From assembly GCA_964641895.1 (NCBI GenBank), contig CAZXLA010000040.1, forward strand, positions 1 through 22,207: DNA of 22,207 nt, written 5' to 3'. Position numbers and translations under genes: made by a program. Positions 15,191 to 22,207 of the stretch are shown here, piece by piece (position 1 is the first letter of the stretch; each line of letters begins with the position of its first letter). Under the pieces are notes generated by a model. That model did not search any database. It was not told the DNA's origin and saw only the letters and a program-made list of their open reading frames with translations. Source of the DNA: UBA2421 sp964641895 (GTDB lineage Bacteria > Planctomycetota > Phycisphaerae > Tepidisphaerales > Tepidisphaeraceae).

Positions 15191-16105
15191 TCACGGCCAT
15201 GTCTCCGCGGTCGGGTCGTACTTCAGCAGATCGTATAATTCCTTGCGCGTCTGCATGCGATCGAGCCACGGCGATTGCGTGCCGCATTGCTTGAGATCGT
15301 GCAGGCACGCCTCGGCCGATTTCATCATCACGCGCAGCGCCGTCTGCGGGTAGATCACCATTCGATAGCTCATGGCGGCGAGTTCGGCGAGCGGGATCAG
15401 TTCGCCTTTGCCGAACTCGGTCATGTTGGCCATGAGATAGGGTTGAGGGTTCAGGGTTCGGAGTTCAGATTGACCTGCTGACCCCTGCCCGCTGACGCCG
15501 GAACCCTGCATTGCCTTCGCAAACGCCGCGAACTCGTCGGCCGACTCCATCGCTTCGGGGAAGATCGCATCGGCACCCGCCGCAACGTATCGCTTCGCCC
15601 GTTCGACAGCGGCATCGAAGCCTTCGACCGCTCGCGCATCGGTTCGCGCGATGATGAGAAAGTCCTTATCATTCTTCACGGCGACGGCGGCTTTGATCTT
15701 GGCGACCATCTCATCACACGCGATCACGTCCTTGCCCGCCAAATGCCCGCAGCGCTTGGGGAACTCCTGATCTTCGATATGCATTCCCGCGAGGCCTGCG
15801 CGTTCGTAAAGTTGAACCGTTCTCGCCGCATTCGCCGGCCCGCCGAAGCCGGTATCGGCATCGCACACAACCGGCACGTTGACCGCCGCGGCGATGTAGC
15901 CGGCGAGTTTGGCGAATTCGTCAAGCCCGATCAGTCCGATATCCGGCACGCCGCACGTGGCGTTGGTCAGCCCCGCGCCGCTCACATACACCGCGGGAAA
16001 GCCCACCTGCTCAATCAGCCGAGCCGTAAGCGCATTGAACGCCCCGGGCATCGGCACACAGCCGGCGGCGAGGAGTTGTCGGAGTTGTGCGGGCTTGGAC
16101 GCCAT
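15191..16105 (-). CDS. prpB: 2-methylisocitrate lyase (isocitrate lyase/PEP mutase superfamily), with a 22-codon insertion
   Basis: PrpB cleaves 2-methylisocitrate to pyruvate and succinate, the last step of the 2-methylcitrate route for propionyl-CoA. The 304-residue TIM-barrel protein has the metal-binding DADTGFGG (82-89), the catalytic loop KRCGH (117-121), ARTDARAVEGFDAA (153-166), NMTEFG (227-232) and a C-terminal MQTRKELYDLL, all as in PrpB. KRCGH argues against PEP mutase. Residues 201-222 (from GSGVSGQG to TLNPQP) interrupt a normally contiguous stretch between AKAMQ and YLMANMTEFG; the DNA there is a palindromic repeat. The insertion lies just before a beta strand that carries conserved residues, so activity is plausible but untested. 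The ATG at 16105 has no clear ribosome-binding site. It follows prpD on the same strand. Confidence 0.9.
   Translation of the reverse strand: MASKPAQLRQLLAAGCVPMPGAFNALTARLIEQVGFPAVYVSGAGLTNATCGVPDIGLIGLDEFAKLAGYIAAAVNVPVVCDADTGFGGPANAARTVQLYERAGLAGMHIEDQEFPKRCGHLAGKDVIACDEMVAKIKAAVAVKNDKDFLIIARTDARAVEGFDAAVERAKRYVAAGADAIFPEAMESADEFAAFAKAMQGSGVSGQGSAGQSELRTLNPQPYLMANMTEFGKGELIPLAELAAMSYRMVIYPQTALRVMMKSAEACLHDLKQCGTQSPWLDRMQTRKELYDLLKYDPTAETWP
15440..15505. repeat. In-frame palindromic tandem-word insertion inside prpB
   Basis: The 66-base insertion contains tandem AGGGTT words (GGGTTGAGGGTTCAGGGTTC from 15440) and, with the next three bases, an inverted match CAGGGTTC 15452-15459 with GAACCCTG 15501-15508. 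The middle repeats CTGACC/CTGCCC words. It is exactly 22 codons long with no stop in the prpB frame. Architecture and word style match the intergenic palindromes elsewhere in the window. Confidence 0.75.
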
Positions 16106-16117
16106 GCGGATAGTTTA

Positions 16118-16145
16118 ACCACAGAGACACAGAGGACACAGAGAA
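16118..16145. repeat. CACAGAG tandem repeat upstream of prpB
   Basis: CACAGAGACACAGAGGACAC followed by AGAGAA makes three imperfect copies of an ACACAGAG word in the 5' leader of prpB, about 12-40 bases before its start codon (minus strand). No inverted partner is visible nearby. I recall similar CACAGAG phrases between genes of unrelated bacteria, but cannot verify this here. Confidence 0.65.
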
Positions 16146-16155
16146 GGGCTTGTTT

Positions 16156-16219
16156 GTTGGAGGTTGGAAGTTGTGGGTTGGACCTGCGAGCGCGAACCAT
16201 CTCACAACCAACGACCAAC
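16156..16219. repeat. Tandem-word palindrome between prpD and prpB (word GGTTGG)
   Basis: The left arm (16156-16181) reads GTTGGAGGTTGG and then TTGTGGGTTGG. The right arm (16197-16219) carries the complementary CCAAC/CCAACC words. About 19 of 23 positions pair, with one three-base offset. The 15-base loop is GC-rich. The element lies 15 bases after the prpD stop codon on the minus strand. Confidence 0.65.
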
Positions 16220-16233
16220 CACCCACAACCCTG

Positions 16234-17637
16234 TCACATCTCAATAAACCTAAACACCCCCGACAAATCCGTCTGCCCGTCCAGCTTCCACACCCAATCG
16301 GCCAGCTTGCCCGCGCGGTCTTTGCCGACGATTGGATCGCTCAGTGTGTGATACTTCAGCAACAGTTGATCGTCACTCAATCGATTCTTCGCGTGGCCGG
16401 GGGCGTGGTCGAGGCGCATCGTGCTCGTGCGCCCTTCCTTCAACTTGATGTGCACGATGTTGCCCACCGCGCCCGGATACATTGCCGACAGCTCCGCGTG
16501 CCGCTGCACTTTTACCTTCGCCACCAGCGAAAGCAGCTTTTCGTTTTTGAAGCGCGACGGCTCGAACTGCTTATCGGTCAACTCCCCATCGGCCAGCGCC
16601 GCCGCAACCATGTACGGCAGACTGTGATCGGCGGTTTCGCGCGAATCCGGACGCCACTTTTCCGGTTCGCTGCCGATGATATCCACCGCTGCGTCGTGGC
16701 TTTCGATCAGGATCGATTCCACCTCGCTGCCGTCTTTGATCCCCATCGATTTCTTCAACTCCAAAGCAATATAAACCGCAGACTGTGCGTGATACTCCGC
16801 CGGGTAATACTTGATGCAGCTTTGGCGGATCATGTAGTCGTCGGCGCTCGCCTGCGGCATTGGCCGTTCGCCGAAGGGATAGGGCACGTGCATCGGTTCG
16901 CCGGCCACGAGCTTGTCGAACCCCTTCTCCCCTTCAAATATCGGTGCCGGCCCGGTGATGCCCGCACGAGCCAGCATCGCGCCATACACGCCCTGGCGCG
17001 CCGCATTCGCAAATGCGCAACCTTTCCAGTGCGATAGCTCTCCGACTCTTGATTGTCGGAGGGCGGCGCAAGCGACTCCCCCAATGTTTACGGCGTGGCG
17101 CATTTTCTCTACATCAAGCCCGAAGATTTTCGCACAACCCAGCGCTGTCGAAAATGCGCCGTAGGTCACGTGATCCCACCCGCGCGCGCGAATGCTCACC
17201 GCGTCGCAAAAGCGGCATTGCACTTCGTAAGCCAGCACGATAGCCTCGATCCACTGCCGGCCGTTCGCCCCTACGCTTTCCCCGGCGGCGAGGACCGCGC
17301 AGATGTTGTCGCTGGGGTGTGCCGGTTCTTTGCTCAAGTAGGTATCGTTGTAGTCGAAGTAGCGCACATGATAGCAGTTGGTAAACGCCGCCCAATCCGG
17401 CGGGGCCTTGTGTTTCGTGCCGAGCACCGTCGCGCCCGCTTTGGCCGAAAACTCACACGCCAGCTTCCGCGCCGCCGCCACTGGTTCTTCGTGGTATGCG
17501 CCCAGGGCCGTGCCGAAACTGTCAATCACAACGCGTTTGGCTTCATGAACCACTTCTTTGGGCAATTTATCGAACGATAGTTGATGTGCGTAGGCGGCCA
17601 AACGATGGGCAAGTGTGGGAGCGAGCGTGGTAGACAT
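16234..17637 (-). CDS. prpD: 2-methylcitrate dehydratase (MmgE/PrpD family)
   Basis: PrpD dehydrates 2-methylcitrate to 2-methyl-cis-aconitate in propionyl-CoA catabolism. The 467-residue protein has the MmgE/PrpD N-terminal helical domain (about 1-270), including VRYFDYNDTYLSKEPAHPSDN, GWDHVTYGAFSTALGCAKIFGLD and SHWKGCAFANAARQG. The smaller C-terminal domain (about 280-440) includes KYYPAEYHAQS and ETADHSLPYMVAAAL. These segments are characteristic, and the length is normal. The ATG at 17637 has GGAG five bases upstream. It precedes prpB on the same strand with a 128-base gap, as expected for a prp operon. The methylcitrate synthase gene (prpC) is not in the window. Related family members act on other substrates (for example itaconate or immune-responsive gene homologues), but the prpB neighbour supports PrpD. 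Confidence 0.92.
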   Translation of the reverse strand: MSTTLAPTLAHRLAAYAHQLSFDKLPKEVVHEAKRVVIDSFGTALGAYHEEPVAAARKLACEFSAKAGATVLGTKHKAPPDWAAFTNCYHVRYFDYNDTYLSKEPAHPSDNICAVLAAGESVGANGRQWIEAIVLAYEVQCRFCDAVSIRARGWDHVTYGAFSTALGCAKIFGLDVEKMRHAVNIGGVACAALRQSRVGELSHWKGCAFANAARQGVYGAMLARAGITGPAPIFEGEKGFDKLVAGEPMHVPYPFGERPMPQASADDYMIRQSCIKYYPAEYHAQSAVYIALELKKSMGIKDGSEVESILIESHDAAVDIIGSEPEKWRPDSRETADHSLPYMVAAALADGELTDKQFEPSRFKNEKLLSLVAKVKVQRHAELSAMYPGAVGNIVHIKLKEGRTSTMRLDHAPGHAKNRLSDDQLLLKYHTLSDPIVGKDRAGKLADWVWKLDGQTDLSGVFRFIEM

Positions 17638-17736
17638 GGTTCTCCGATTGGGTTGTTGATCGAGCGGGGGAATTTACCCGCAACACAGCGATCGATCCAT
17701 CCGTGTCGCAGTTTCACGGTCTTTTCCGCGGCTCTG

Positions 17737-17778
17737 AAAAAAAGATCGTCTCAACTGCGCGTCGCAGTTGAGACGATC
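17737..17778 (-). terminator. Strong rho-independent terminator after the delta-60 surface gene
   Basis: GATCGTCTCAACTGCG (17744-17759) and CGCAGTTGAGACGATC (17763-17778) form a perfect 16-bp stem with a three-base loop. On the minus strand the stem is followed by seven T residues (complement of 17737-17743). It lies about 100 bases downstream of the delta-60 gene stop and insulates prpD from it. Confidence 0.95.
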
Positions 17779-17873
17779 GACTCTGATTCGCCGGTTGTGA
17801 GTTGTTCGTCGCAAGTGCCATCGGTGTCGCGTGCCGTTGAAGGGCGCCACGCCACGCCGATGACACGCCTCAC

Positions 17874-20486
17874 TCAGACTAAATCTTCCCAGGTCTCCGA
17901 TCCCGATTGATCGGTGATGAGGTCGATGACGATTCCGTCGGACTGGTTGGCGAAGAAGCGATCCACGCCCGTGTTGCCGGTGAGCGTGTCTCGGGCGGCG
18001 TCATCGTGCATGAAACCGGTCGACAGCGGGATTGCTCCACTGGCCAAAGCGGTGAGCGTGAGCAGGGCGCCATCGAAGTCGGTCCTGCCGGCGATCAGGG
18101 CGTCGTTGCCGGCGTCGCCGCGGATCAAATCTCCACCGTTGCCGCCGATGACCAGATCATTGCCGGCACCGGAGTAGAGGCGGTCGTTGCCGTCGCCGCC
18201 GACGAGCACATCGCGGCCGGCGCCAGTGAGCACGCTGTCATTGCCATTGCCGGCAAATACCGCGACCTCAAGCGAGCCCGCCGCGACCACAACCGTGTCA
18301 TTGCCGCCGCGCGCGTGGATGATCACCCGGCCGAACGGTTTACCCGCCAGCGGGGCGAGCGCTCCGAACGAAAGTGTTCCGGTCAACGACCCCTGAAGCG
18401 CGCCGTTTGCGCCGGCGAGAATGATGATGATGTCGGCGTTGTCCGATCCGTAGAGCAGCAGCGCGCTGTGGGTCCCCGGATTAACCGGATCAGCGATGAC
18501 CGATGCGGTTGCCGGCGCATTCACGGTGACGGCGGTTGTGTAATCGCTGAACCCGCCATCTTTGTCGGCGATGCGCCCGCGGACGGTGTACGGGCCGGGG
18601 GTGAAGTAGGTGAACGACGCGTTGGCAGTCGTGGAGCCCGCGACATCGCCGGCGTCGGTGAAGTCGCCGTCGTTGTTGAAATCGAAGCTGTAGGTGAACC
18701 CCGCCGCCGTATCCACCGCTGAAGGATCGGACGCGCCGGTGAAGCTGACGCTCGAAGCGCCGTACAAGGTCACAGCGGCGCCGGAATTCAGAACCGCAGT
18801 TGGCGCGGTGTTTCCGAGGGCGACGGTAGCCGAAGCATCATTGGTCGCTTGTCCGTCATCGGCACGCACTTTAACAAGGAACGATGCCGTGCCGTTGCCG
18901 TCATCACTGGCGAGCAACGATTGAAGGTGCGACCAGGTGATCGTCGGCGCAACGCCGGTGGCGTCGTCAAAGCTGCCGTCGTTGTCCAAGTCCCAAGCAT
19001 ACATGAGCGGATCAAGATCCGCATCGGCCGACGCCGATGCATCGAGCGAGAGCGTGCCGCCTTCGACAATCGCATAGGGCCCACCCGCGTTGGCAACGGG
19101 CGGCGTATTGGTTATGACGGCGCTGGCCTCATAGCGTGCGACCGCGAAGGAGGCGCTCACGCCGTCGAAGGTAGGGCCCGCGACGACGATCTTTCCATCG
19201 CCCTGGATCGCTACGCCAAAGCCCTGATCGTCACTCGCCGCGAAATCGGTGGTGACTAGGCCGCCGGCGCCAAATCCGCTGTCGAGGCTGCCATCGGTGT
19301 TGTAGCGCGCCAGTGCGATGTTAAAGCCGATGCCGTCGAATGCGTCGCCGCCGGCGACGATTTTTCCGTCGGTCTGCACGGCGACCCCTCGGGCGAACTC
19401 CGGGCTTCCGACAAAATTGGTGGTGAGTTGGCCGTCGCCATCAAAGCCGGCGTCAAGCGTTCCGTTGGGGTTGAATCGCGCCAGCGCGAAATTCGAATCG
19501 CCGCCGAGGTCCTGCGAGTAACCAGCGGCGACCAGCTTGCCGTCGGTCTGCACCGCTAGGCCAAACGCCTGCTCTTCGTTTCCAAGCCCGAAGTTGACTG
19601 TCACTTTTCCGGTGCCGGCAAACCCTGTGTCGAGTGCGCCGTTGGTGTCGTAGCGGACCAGAGCCATCTCAAGCTCTCCGCCGACGGCAGCAAACCCCGC
19701 CGCGACGATGTTTCCGCCGGGCTGAACGATCACGGCGTTGGCCCCGTCAAAGCTGCCTTCGAAGTCGGTGGTGACCAGCCCGTCGGTGTCGAACATTGGG
19801 TCGAGGATGCCGTTGGATTGATAACGCGCCACGCCGAAATCGACCCCGCCGGCCGTTCCGGCGACAACAATCATGCCATTGCTTTGAATGGCCACGCCGC
19901 CGGCGATGTCATCACCGTTGCCGAAATCGGTCAGCAGACTGCCGCCGCCGTTGAACGAAGGATCGGCGCTGCCGTCGGTGTTGTAGCGGGCGACGGCAAA
20001 ATCAATATCGCCGCCGGGGCTTGGATCGACCGCGTATCCGGCGACGACGATCTTGCCGTCGGTCTGAATGGCCACCGAGGTGGCGACGGCCAGCGTGCTG
20101 GAAAAGTCGGTGGTGACGATGCCATCGCCGCCGCCGAAATCTGTATCGAGGCTGCCATTGGTGTTGTAACGGGTGATGGCAAAGTCAGTGTCGCCCGCCG
20201 ATGAGCCTCCGACGACGATCAGCCGTCCGTCTGATTGCACCGCGACGGCGTTGGCGAAGCTGCTGTCGCCGATTGCGGTGGTGACCTTACCATCCATGTC
20301 AAAGGAGGGGTCAAGGTCGCCGGCGCTGAGCATCCGCCGGCCTTCCATCTGCTCCACACATGGCCGGATGGCGGCCGTCAGGCACGCTGCAATGGATTTT
20401 TTCGAGTGATCGACTCCGTTGCCAAGGGCACTGGTTCGACAGCCACGGGTTCGACTAAAGAGCCGGTTATGGACGTGAAAAGACAT
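17874..20486 (-). CDS. Surface protein with LEPR-XLL-like motif, delta-60 repeats, PKD/cadherin-like domains and RTX repeats
   Basis: The 870-residue protein starts at ATG 20486, with AAGGA six bases upstream; an in-frame ATG at 20558 lacks such a site. Near the N-terminus EQMEGRRMLSA (45-55) resembles the planctomycete LEPR-XLL motif found on large exported proteins. Seven delta-60 repeats follow (about 57-450), each with a D/F-rich start such as SLDTDFGGGDG and a VAIQTDGKIVVAG strand. Two PKD/cadherin-like domains (about 460-660, NTPPVANAGGPY) come next, then RTX-type calcium-binding nonapeptides (about 725-800, GGDGNDRLYSGAGND). It is probably secreted or cell-surface, with a beta-propeller-like body and Ca-stabilised C-terminus. 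No enzyme motif is seen; adhesive or structural roles are guesses. A second PKD/RTX gene lies upstream on the same strand. Confidence 0.88.
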   Translation of the reverse strand: MSFHVHNRLFSRTRGCRTSALGNGVDHSKKSIAACLTAAIRPCVEQMEGRRMLSAGDLDPSFDMDGKVTTAIGDSSFANAVAVQSDGRLIVVGGSSAGDTDFAITRYNTNGSLDTDFGGGDGIVTTDFSSTLAVATSVAIQTDGKIVVAGYAVDPSPGGDIDFAVARYNTDGSADPSFNGGGSLLTDFGNGDDIAGGVAIQSNGMIVVAGTAGGVDFGVARYQSNGILDPMFDTDGLVTTDFEGSFDGANAVIVQPGGNIVAAGFAAVGGELEMALVRYDTNGALDTGFAGTGKVTVNFGLGNEEQAFGLAVQTDGKLVAAGYSQDLGGDSNFALARFNPNGTLDAGFDGDGQLTTNFVGSPEFARGVAVQTDGKIVAGGDAFDGIGFNIALARYNTDGSLDSGFGAGGLVTTDFAASDDQGFGVAIQGDGKIVVAGPTFDGVSASFAVARYEASAVITNTPPVANAGGPYAIVEGGTLSLDASASADADLDPLMYAWDLDNDGSFDDATGVAPTITWSHLQSLLASDDGNGTASFLVKVRADDGQATNDASATVALGNTAPTAVLNSGAAVTLYGASSVSFTGASDPSAVDTAAGFTYSFDFNNDGDFTDAGDVAGSTTANASFTYFTPGPYTVRGRIADKDGGFSDYTTAVTVNAPATASVIADPVNPGTHSALLLYGSDNADIIIILAGANGALQGSLTGTLSFGALAPLAGKPFGRVIIHARGGNDTVVVAAGSLEVAVFAGNGNDSVLTGAGRDVLVGGDGNDRLYSGAGNDLVIGGNGGDLIRGDAGNDALIAGRTDFDGALLTLTALASGAIPLSTGFMHDDAARDTLTGNTGVDRFFANQSDGIVIDLITDQSGSETWEDLV

Positions 20487-20942
20487 GATTATTCCTTCTG
20501 GATTGAACAACGCGCACAGACATGCCACGGCACCAAACACGGCCCGCGATGGCTGCATGCTACCGTATTAAATTCGGCAATGCGTTCCGGAAGAGGTGAA
20601 TAATATGAAGTGCCCCCTTGCGGCGGTGGGTACAGAAAAAGTAATTAACACCACACAAGTAATCACCACCCCAAAACCCGATGGCTCGTGCTGACCCCGG
20701 TTTCCCGACGCCCGCCCCTTCCCGCCGCTCTCCGCTAACGGCTGTCAGCTTTTTGAGTTAGTGGGACATTTTGGACATCGAACCACGCCCCTTCACGCCG
20801 CGACACCGCACCGCCTGATTTAACACGACGAATCGAAGCGCCAAAGTGGTTAACGGAGTCCTGCGCTCTGACCCCTCATTTCCAGGTATGAGGTTGTCAA
20901 AGAACGCGACGGCGCGAAAACCACGCCGGGCCACCACACCAA

Positions 20943-20972
20943 ATAATACCCTAACAAATATTAAAAAGTCAA
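20943..20972 (-). promoter_or_regulatory. Candidate sigma70-type promoter for the delta-60 surface gene
   Basis: On the minus strand TTGACT (complement of 20967-20972) is followed after 18 bases by TATTAT (complement of 20943-20948), each one base from consensus, within an AT-rich patch. Transcription would start near 20936, leaving a 5' leader of about 450 bases before the ATG at 20486. The good hexamers support it; the long leader is unusual. Confidence 0.5.
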
Positions 20973-21059
20973 GTAAATGCCGCCCATTTTGTGCGCGCCC
21001 GCGCCAGCGATCGTTGAAGTGGGGAACCCATGCCTCGGTGCCCCCGCGTTGTACCGCGC

Positions 21060-21146
21060 CGTAGCGTGCGCTTCAGCGCAACGTTTGAACGCTCGTGGAA
21101 TGCCAAGGTTACCGGCCATCCAAGGTGCGCTGAAGCGCACCCTACG
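21060..21146. repeat. Inverted doublet of TGCGCTTCAGCGCA units
   Basis: Bases 21060-21080 and 21126-21146 are complementary at 20 of 21 positions. Each arm also contains its own hairpin, TGCGCT-TC-AGCGCA or the inverse. The spacer is 45 bases. The nested symmetry resembles REP doublets. No gene overlaps it. Confidence 0.8.
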
Positions 21147-21215
21147 TTAGAGCTACGCTAGAGCCTCGGTGGCGCCGAAGAAAAATCATCGACAAAATGT
21201 TGCGTTAGACCCAAA

Positions 21216-21253
21216 CCGCCGGGCAAGATTTTCATCCTGCCCGGCGGGGTTTT
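21216..21253. terminator. Terminator-like hairpin downstream of the right-edge PKD/RTX gene
   Basis: CCGCCGGGCA (21216-21225) pairs perfectly with TGCCCGGCGG (21238-21247). On the plus side GG and TTTT follow; on the minus side the stem is followed by only three T residues. It lies about 130 bases after the stop of the minus-strand PKD/RTX gene and is the most likely end of its transcript, though the T-run favours the plus direction. Confidence 0.55.
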
Positions 21254-21337
21254 CCTCCTTGCCCTTGCCCAGAGTTCGGGCGAACTCGGTGAGGTTTCGA
21301 TGCGCTGCGGCGCGATCGGGTTCGCCACAGTGCCGCC

Positions 21338-21379
21338 TCCCTAACCCTCCCCCGGGTACCGGTAGAGGGGATGAGGGGA
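21338..21379. repeat. Single REP-type unit, related to the 15018-15184 doublet
   Basis: CCCTAACCCTCCCCCGGGTA followed by CCGGTAGAGGGG and ATGAGGGG shares the CCCTCyCCCGG-GTA-CCGG-GAGGG hairpin and the CCCTAACCC tail with the doublet at 15018-15184. It ends just before the stop codon of the right-edge gene, in the position of a 3' hairpin for that transcript. Confidence 0.65.
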
Positions 21380-21383
21380 TGTA

Positions 21384-22207
21384 TCACGCCGCGGCGGGGA
21401 GGCAGATTTTTCTGAACTTATTCACCAGCACGTCGCCGGCTTCGAGGGTGTAGGAATCCTTTTTGCCTTTCTTGACGACGAACGTGTCATTGCCGGCGCC
21501 GCCGACGAGGCTGTCTCTGCAGCCGCTGCCGCCGATGAGGGTGTCGTCGCCGTCGCCGCCTTCTAAATAGTCGCGGCCTTGGTTGCCCAGGAGGATGTCA
21601 TTGCCGGCGTCGCCGAAGAGTTTGTCGTTGCCGCGGCCGCCGAAGAGTGAGTCATTGCCGTCGCCGCCGTGCAGGATGTCGTTGCTTCTCGATCCGTGGA
21701 TGAGATCGTTTCCGGCGTCGCCAAAGACCTCGACCGACATGCACGATGGTTTGCGCCAAAGACAGATCGCGTCGTCGCCGGCGCCGCCGCGGACGATGAG
21801 GCTCTTCACCTTGTCGAACTCGCCGGCTTTGGCGCCGTCGATATAGACGATGAGGCGGCGCTGGCTGTCTTTGTAGCGGAACCAAATGCGATCGCGGCCG
21901 TCGCTGCCGCCGACGAGCAATTGTTTGGTTCCGTCGCTCTGCGTGACCGTGGCAAACTTGCCGACGGCGACGGATTGCATTGACGTAGCGATAGCACCGG
22001 CCGAGTCGGTCACGGTGAGCGTCACATCGAACGCGCCGGCGTTGGCGAAGGTGTGGCGGACGTTCAGCGCGTCGGCGATGCTGTTGAAGCTCAGTACCGT
22101 GCCGTCGCCGAAGTTCCAGGTGACGGTGTGGGTGTCGGCAGAATCGGCATCGCTGATGGCGGCGGCGAAGCTGGATTCAAAACTCCGCACGCGGACCGCC
22201 GGCGCAG
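21384..22207 (-). CDS. PKD and RTX-repeat surface protein, C-terminal part only (runs off right edge)
   Basis: The minus-strand frame is open from the window edge to the TGA at 21386-21384, about 274 codons. The GTG at 22190 lies inside a PKD-like domain, so it is not the real start. The visible part has a PKD strand pattern (HTVTWNFGDGTVLSF and AGAFDVTLTVTDSAG) and a linker with FRYKDSQRRLIVYIDG. Six or more RTX-type nonapeptides follow, such as GGDGNDSLFGGRGNDKLFGD and GGSGCRDSLVGGAGNDTF. RTX repeats bind calcium and fold on secretion; PKD domains are common in extracellular proteins. It probably is secreted or surface-bound, like the next gene downstream, which has the same domain types. 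The N-terminal part and any enzymatic domain are outside the window. Confidence 0.88.
   Translation of the reverse strand, partial: APAVRVRSFESSFAAAISDADSADTHTVTWNFGDGTVLSFNSIADALNVRHTFANAGAFDVTLTVTDSAGAIATSMQSVAVGKFATVTQSDGTKQLLVGGSDGRDRIWFRYKDSQRRLIVYIDGAKAGEFDKVKSLIVRGGAGDDAICLWRKPSCMSVEVFGDAGNDLIHGSRSNDILHGGDGNDSLFGGRGNDKLFGDAGNDILLGNQGRDYLEGGDGDDTLIGGSGCRDSLVGGAGNDTFVVKKGKKDSYTLEAGDVLVNKFRKICLPAAA

Larger units (their letters stand above)
20559..21383. other. Non-coding stretch of about 825 bp between two surface-protein genes
   Basis: No credible ORF is present; the short plus-strand frames have no family-like sequence. The part from 20559 to about 20930 holds no clear element apart from a CCTCAT/ATGAGG hairpin (20875-20894). 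From 20941 on come a promoter-like sequence, an inverted doublet, a terminator-like hairpin and a REP-type unit, each listed separately. A stretch around 20935-20975 is unusually AT-rich. Confidence 0.7.

Noticed and set aside
14177..15238. Plus-strand ORF (353 codons) antisense to the transferase gene
   Set aside because: The opposite strand carries complete WecA/MraY motifs; this frame also runs across the REP-like doublet and has low-complexity basic composition.
16150..17037. Plus-strand ORF (295 codons) antisense to prpD
   Set aside because: It begins inside the intergenic palindrome and lacks any recognisable motif, while prpD on the other strand is complete.
17907..18722. Plus-strand ORF (271 codons) antisense to the RTX/PKD part of the surface gene
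   Set aside because: Its Val/Ala/Gly/Asp-rich sequence mirrors the repeat-coding minus strand; it is a shadow ORF.
21461..21800. CRISPR-like regularly spaced repeats (GTCGTTGCCG-type)
   Set aside because: These are the DNA of RTX nonapeptide repeats in an open coding frame, with no constant-length spacers.

Overview
The window looks like a chromosomal segment of a high-GC planctomycete, probably from the Phycisphaerae. The evidence is a surface protein whose N-terminus carries a LEPR-XLL-like motif (EQMEGRRMLSA), delta-60 and RTX repeats, a DUF4058 gene, and the gene order nusA-infB-DUF503-rbfA. The assignment is an inference from gene content; there is no rRNA or other marker in the window.

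Layout. (1) 1-365, minus strand: the 5' end of a DUF4058 gene that runs off the left edge. (2) 398-824: a promoter-like sequence, a candidate structured RNA closed by a long end-to-end stem, a rho-independent terminator, and a CA-rich leader before nusA. (3) 825-11558, plus strand: nusA, infB, ylxP (DUF503), rbfA, a degenerate HhH-GPD protein, hisG, a TPR lipoprotein and yebC. These are mostly translation and ribosome-biogenesis genes with hisG and a lipoprotein appended. (4) 11640-17637, minus strand: prpD, prpB, a WecA/MraY-type polyprenyl-phosphate sugar-1-phosphate transferase, and an O-antigen-ligase-like membrane protein with C-terminal TPRs. prpD and prpB act in the 2-methylcitrate pathway; the other two act in envelope glycan assembly. 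(5) 17737-22207, minus strand: a very clear terminator, a delta-60/PKD/RTX surface protein, an 825-bp non-coding stretch, and the C-terminal part of a second PKD/RTX protein that runs off the right edge.

The most unusual signal is between the genes. Almost every junction of about 60-110 bp is filled by an imperfect palindrome. In most of them each arm is built from a short word of about 6-8 nt repeated in tandem, and the word differs at each junction while the architecture stays the same. The downstream arm usually ends only 5-20 nt before the next start codon. A related palindrome sits in frame inside prpB and adds 22 codons at a conserved spot, which suggests that these elements can insert or expand. 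A second class resembles REP/REPIN doublets: inverted pairs of hairpin units at 15018-15184 and 21060-21146, with a further single copy near 21338.

Other points are a non-canonical G4 motif (SKSD instead of NKxD) in IF-2, and an endonuclease-III-like protein that lacks both the catalytic lysine and the iron-sulfur cysteines. No tRNA, rRNA, CRISPR array, transposase or phage gene was seen.
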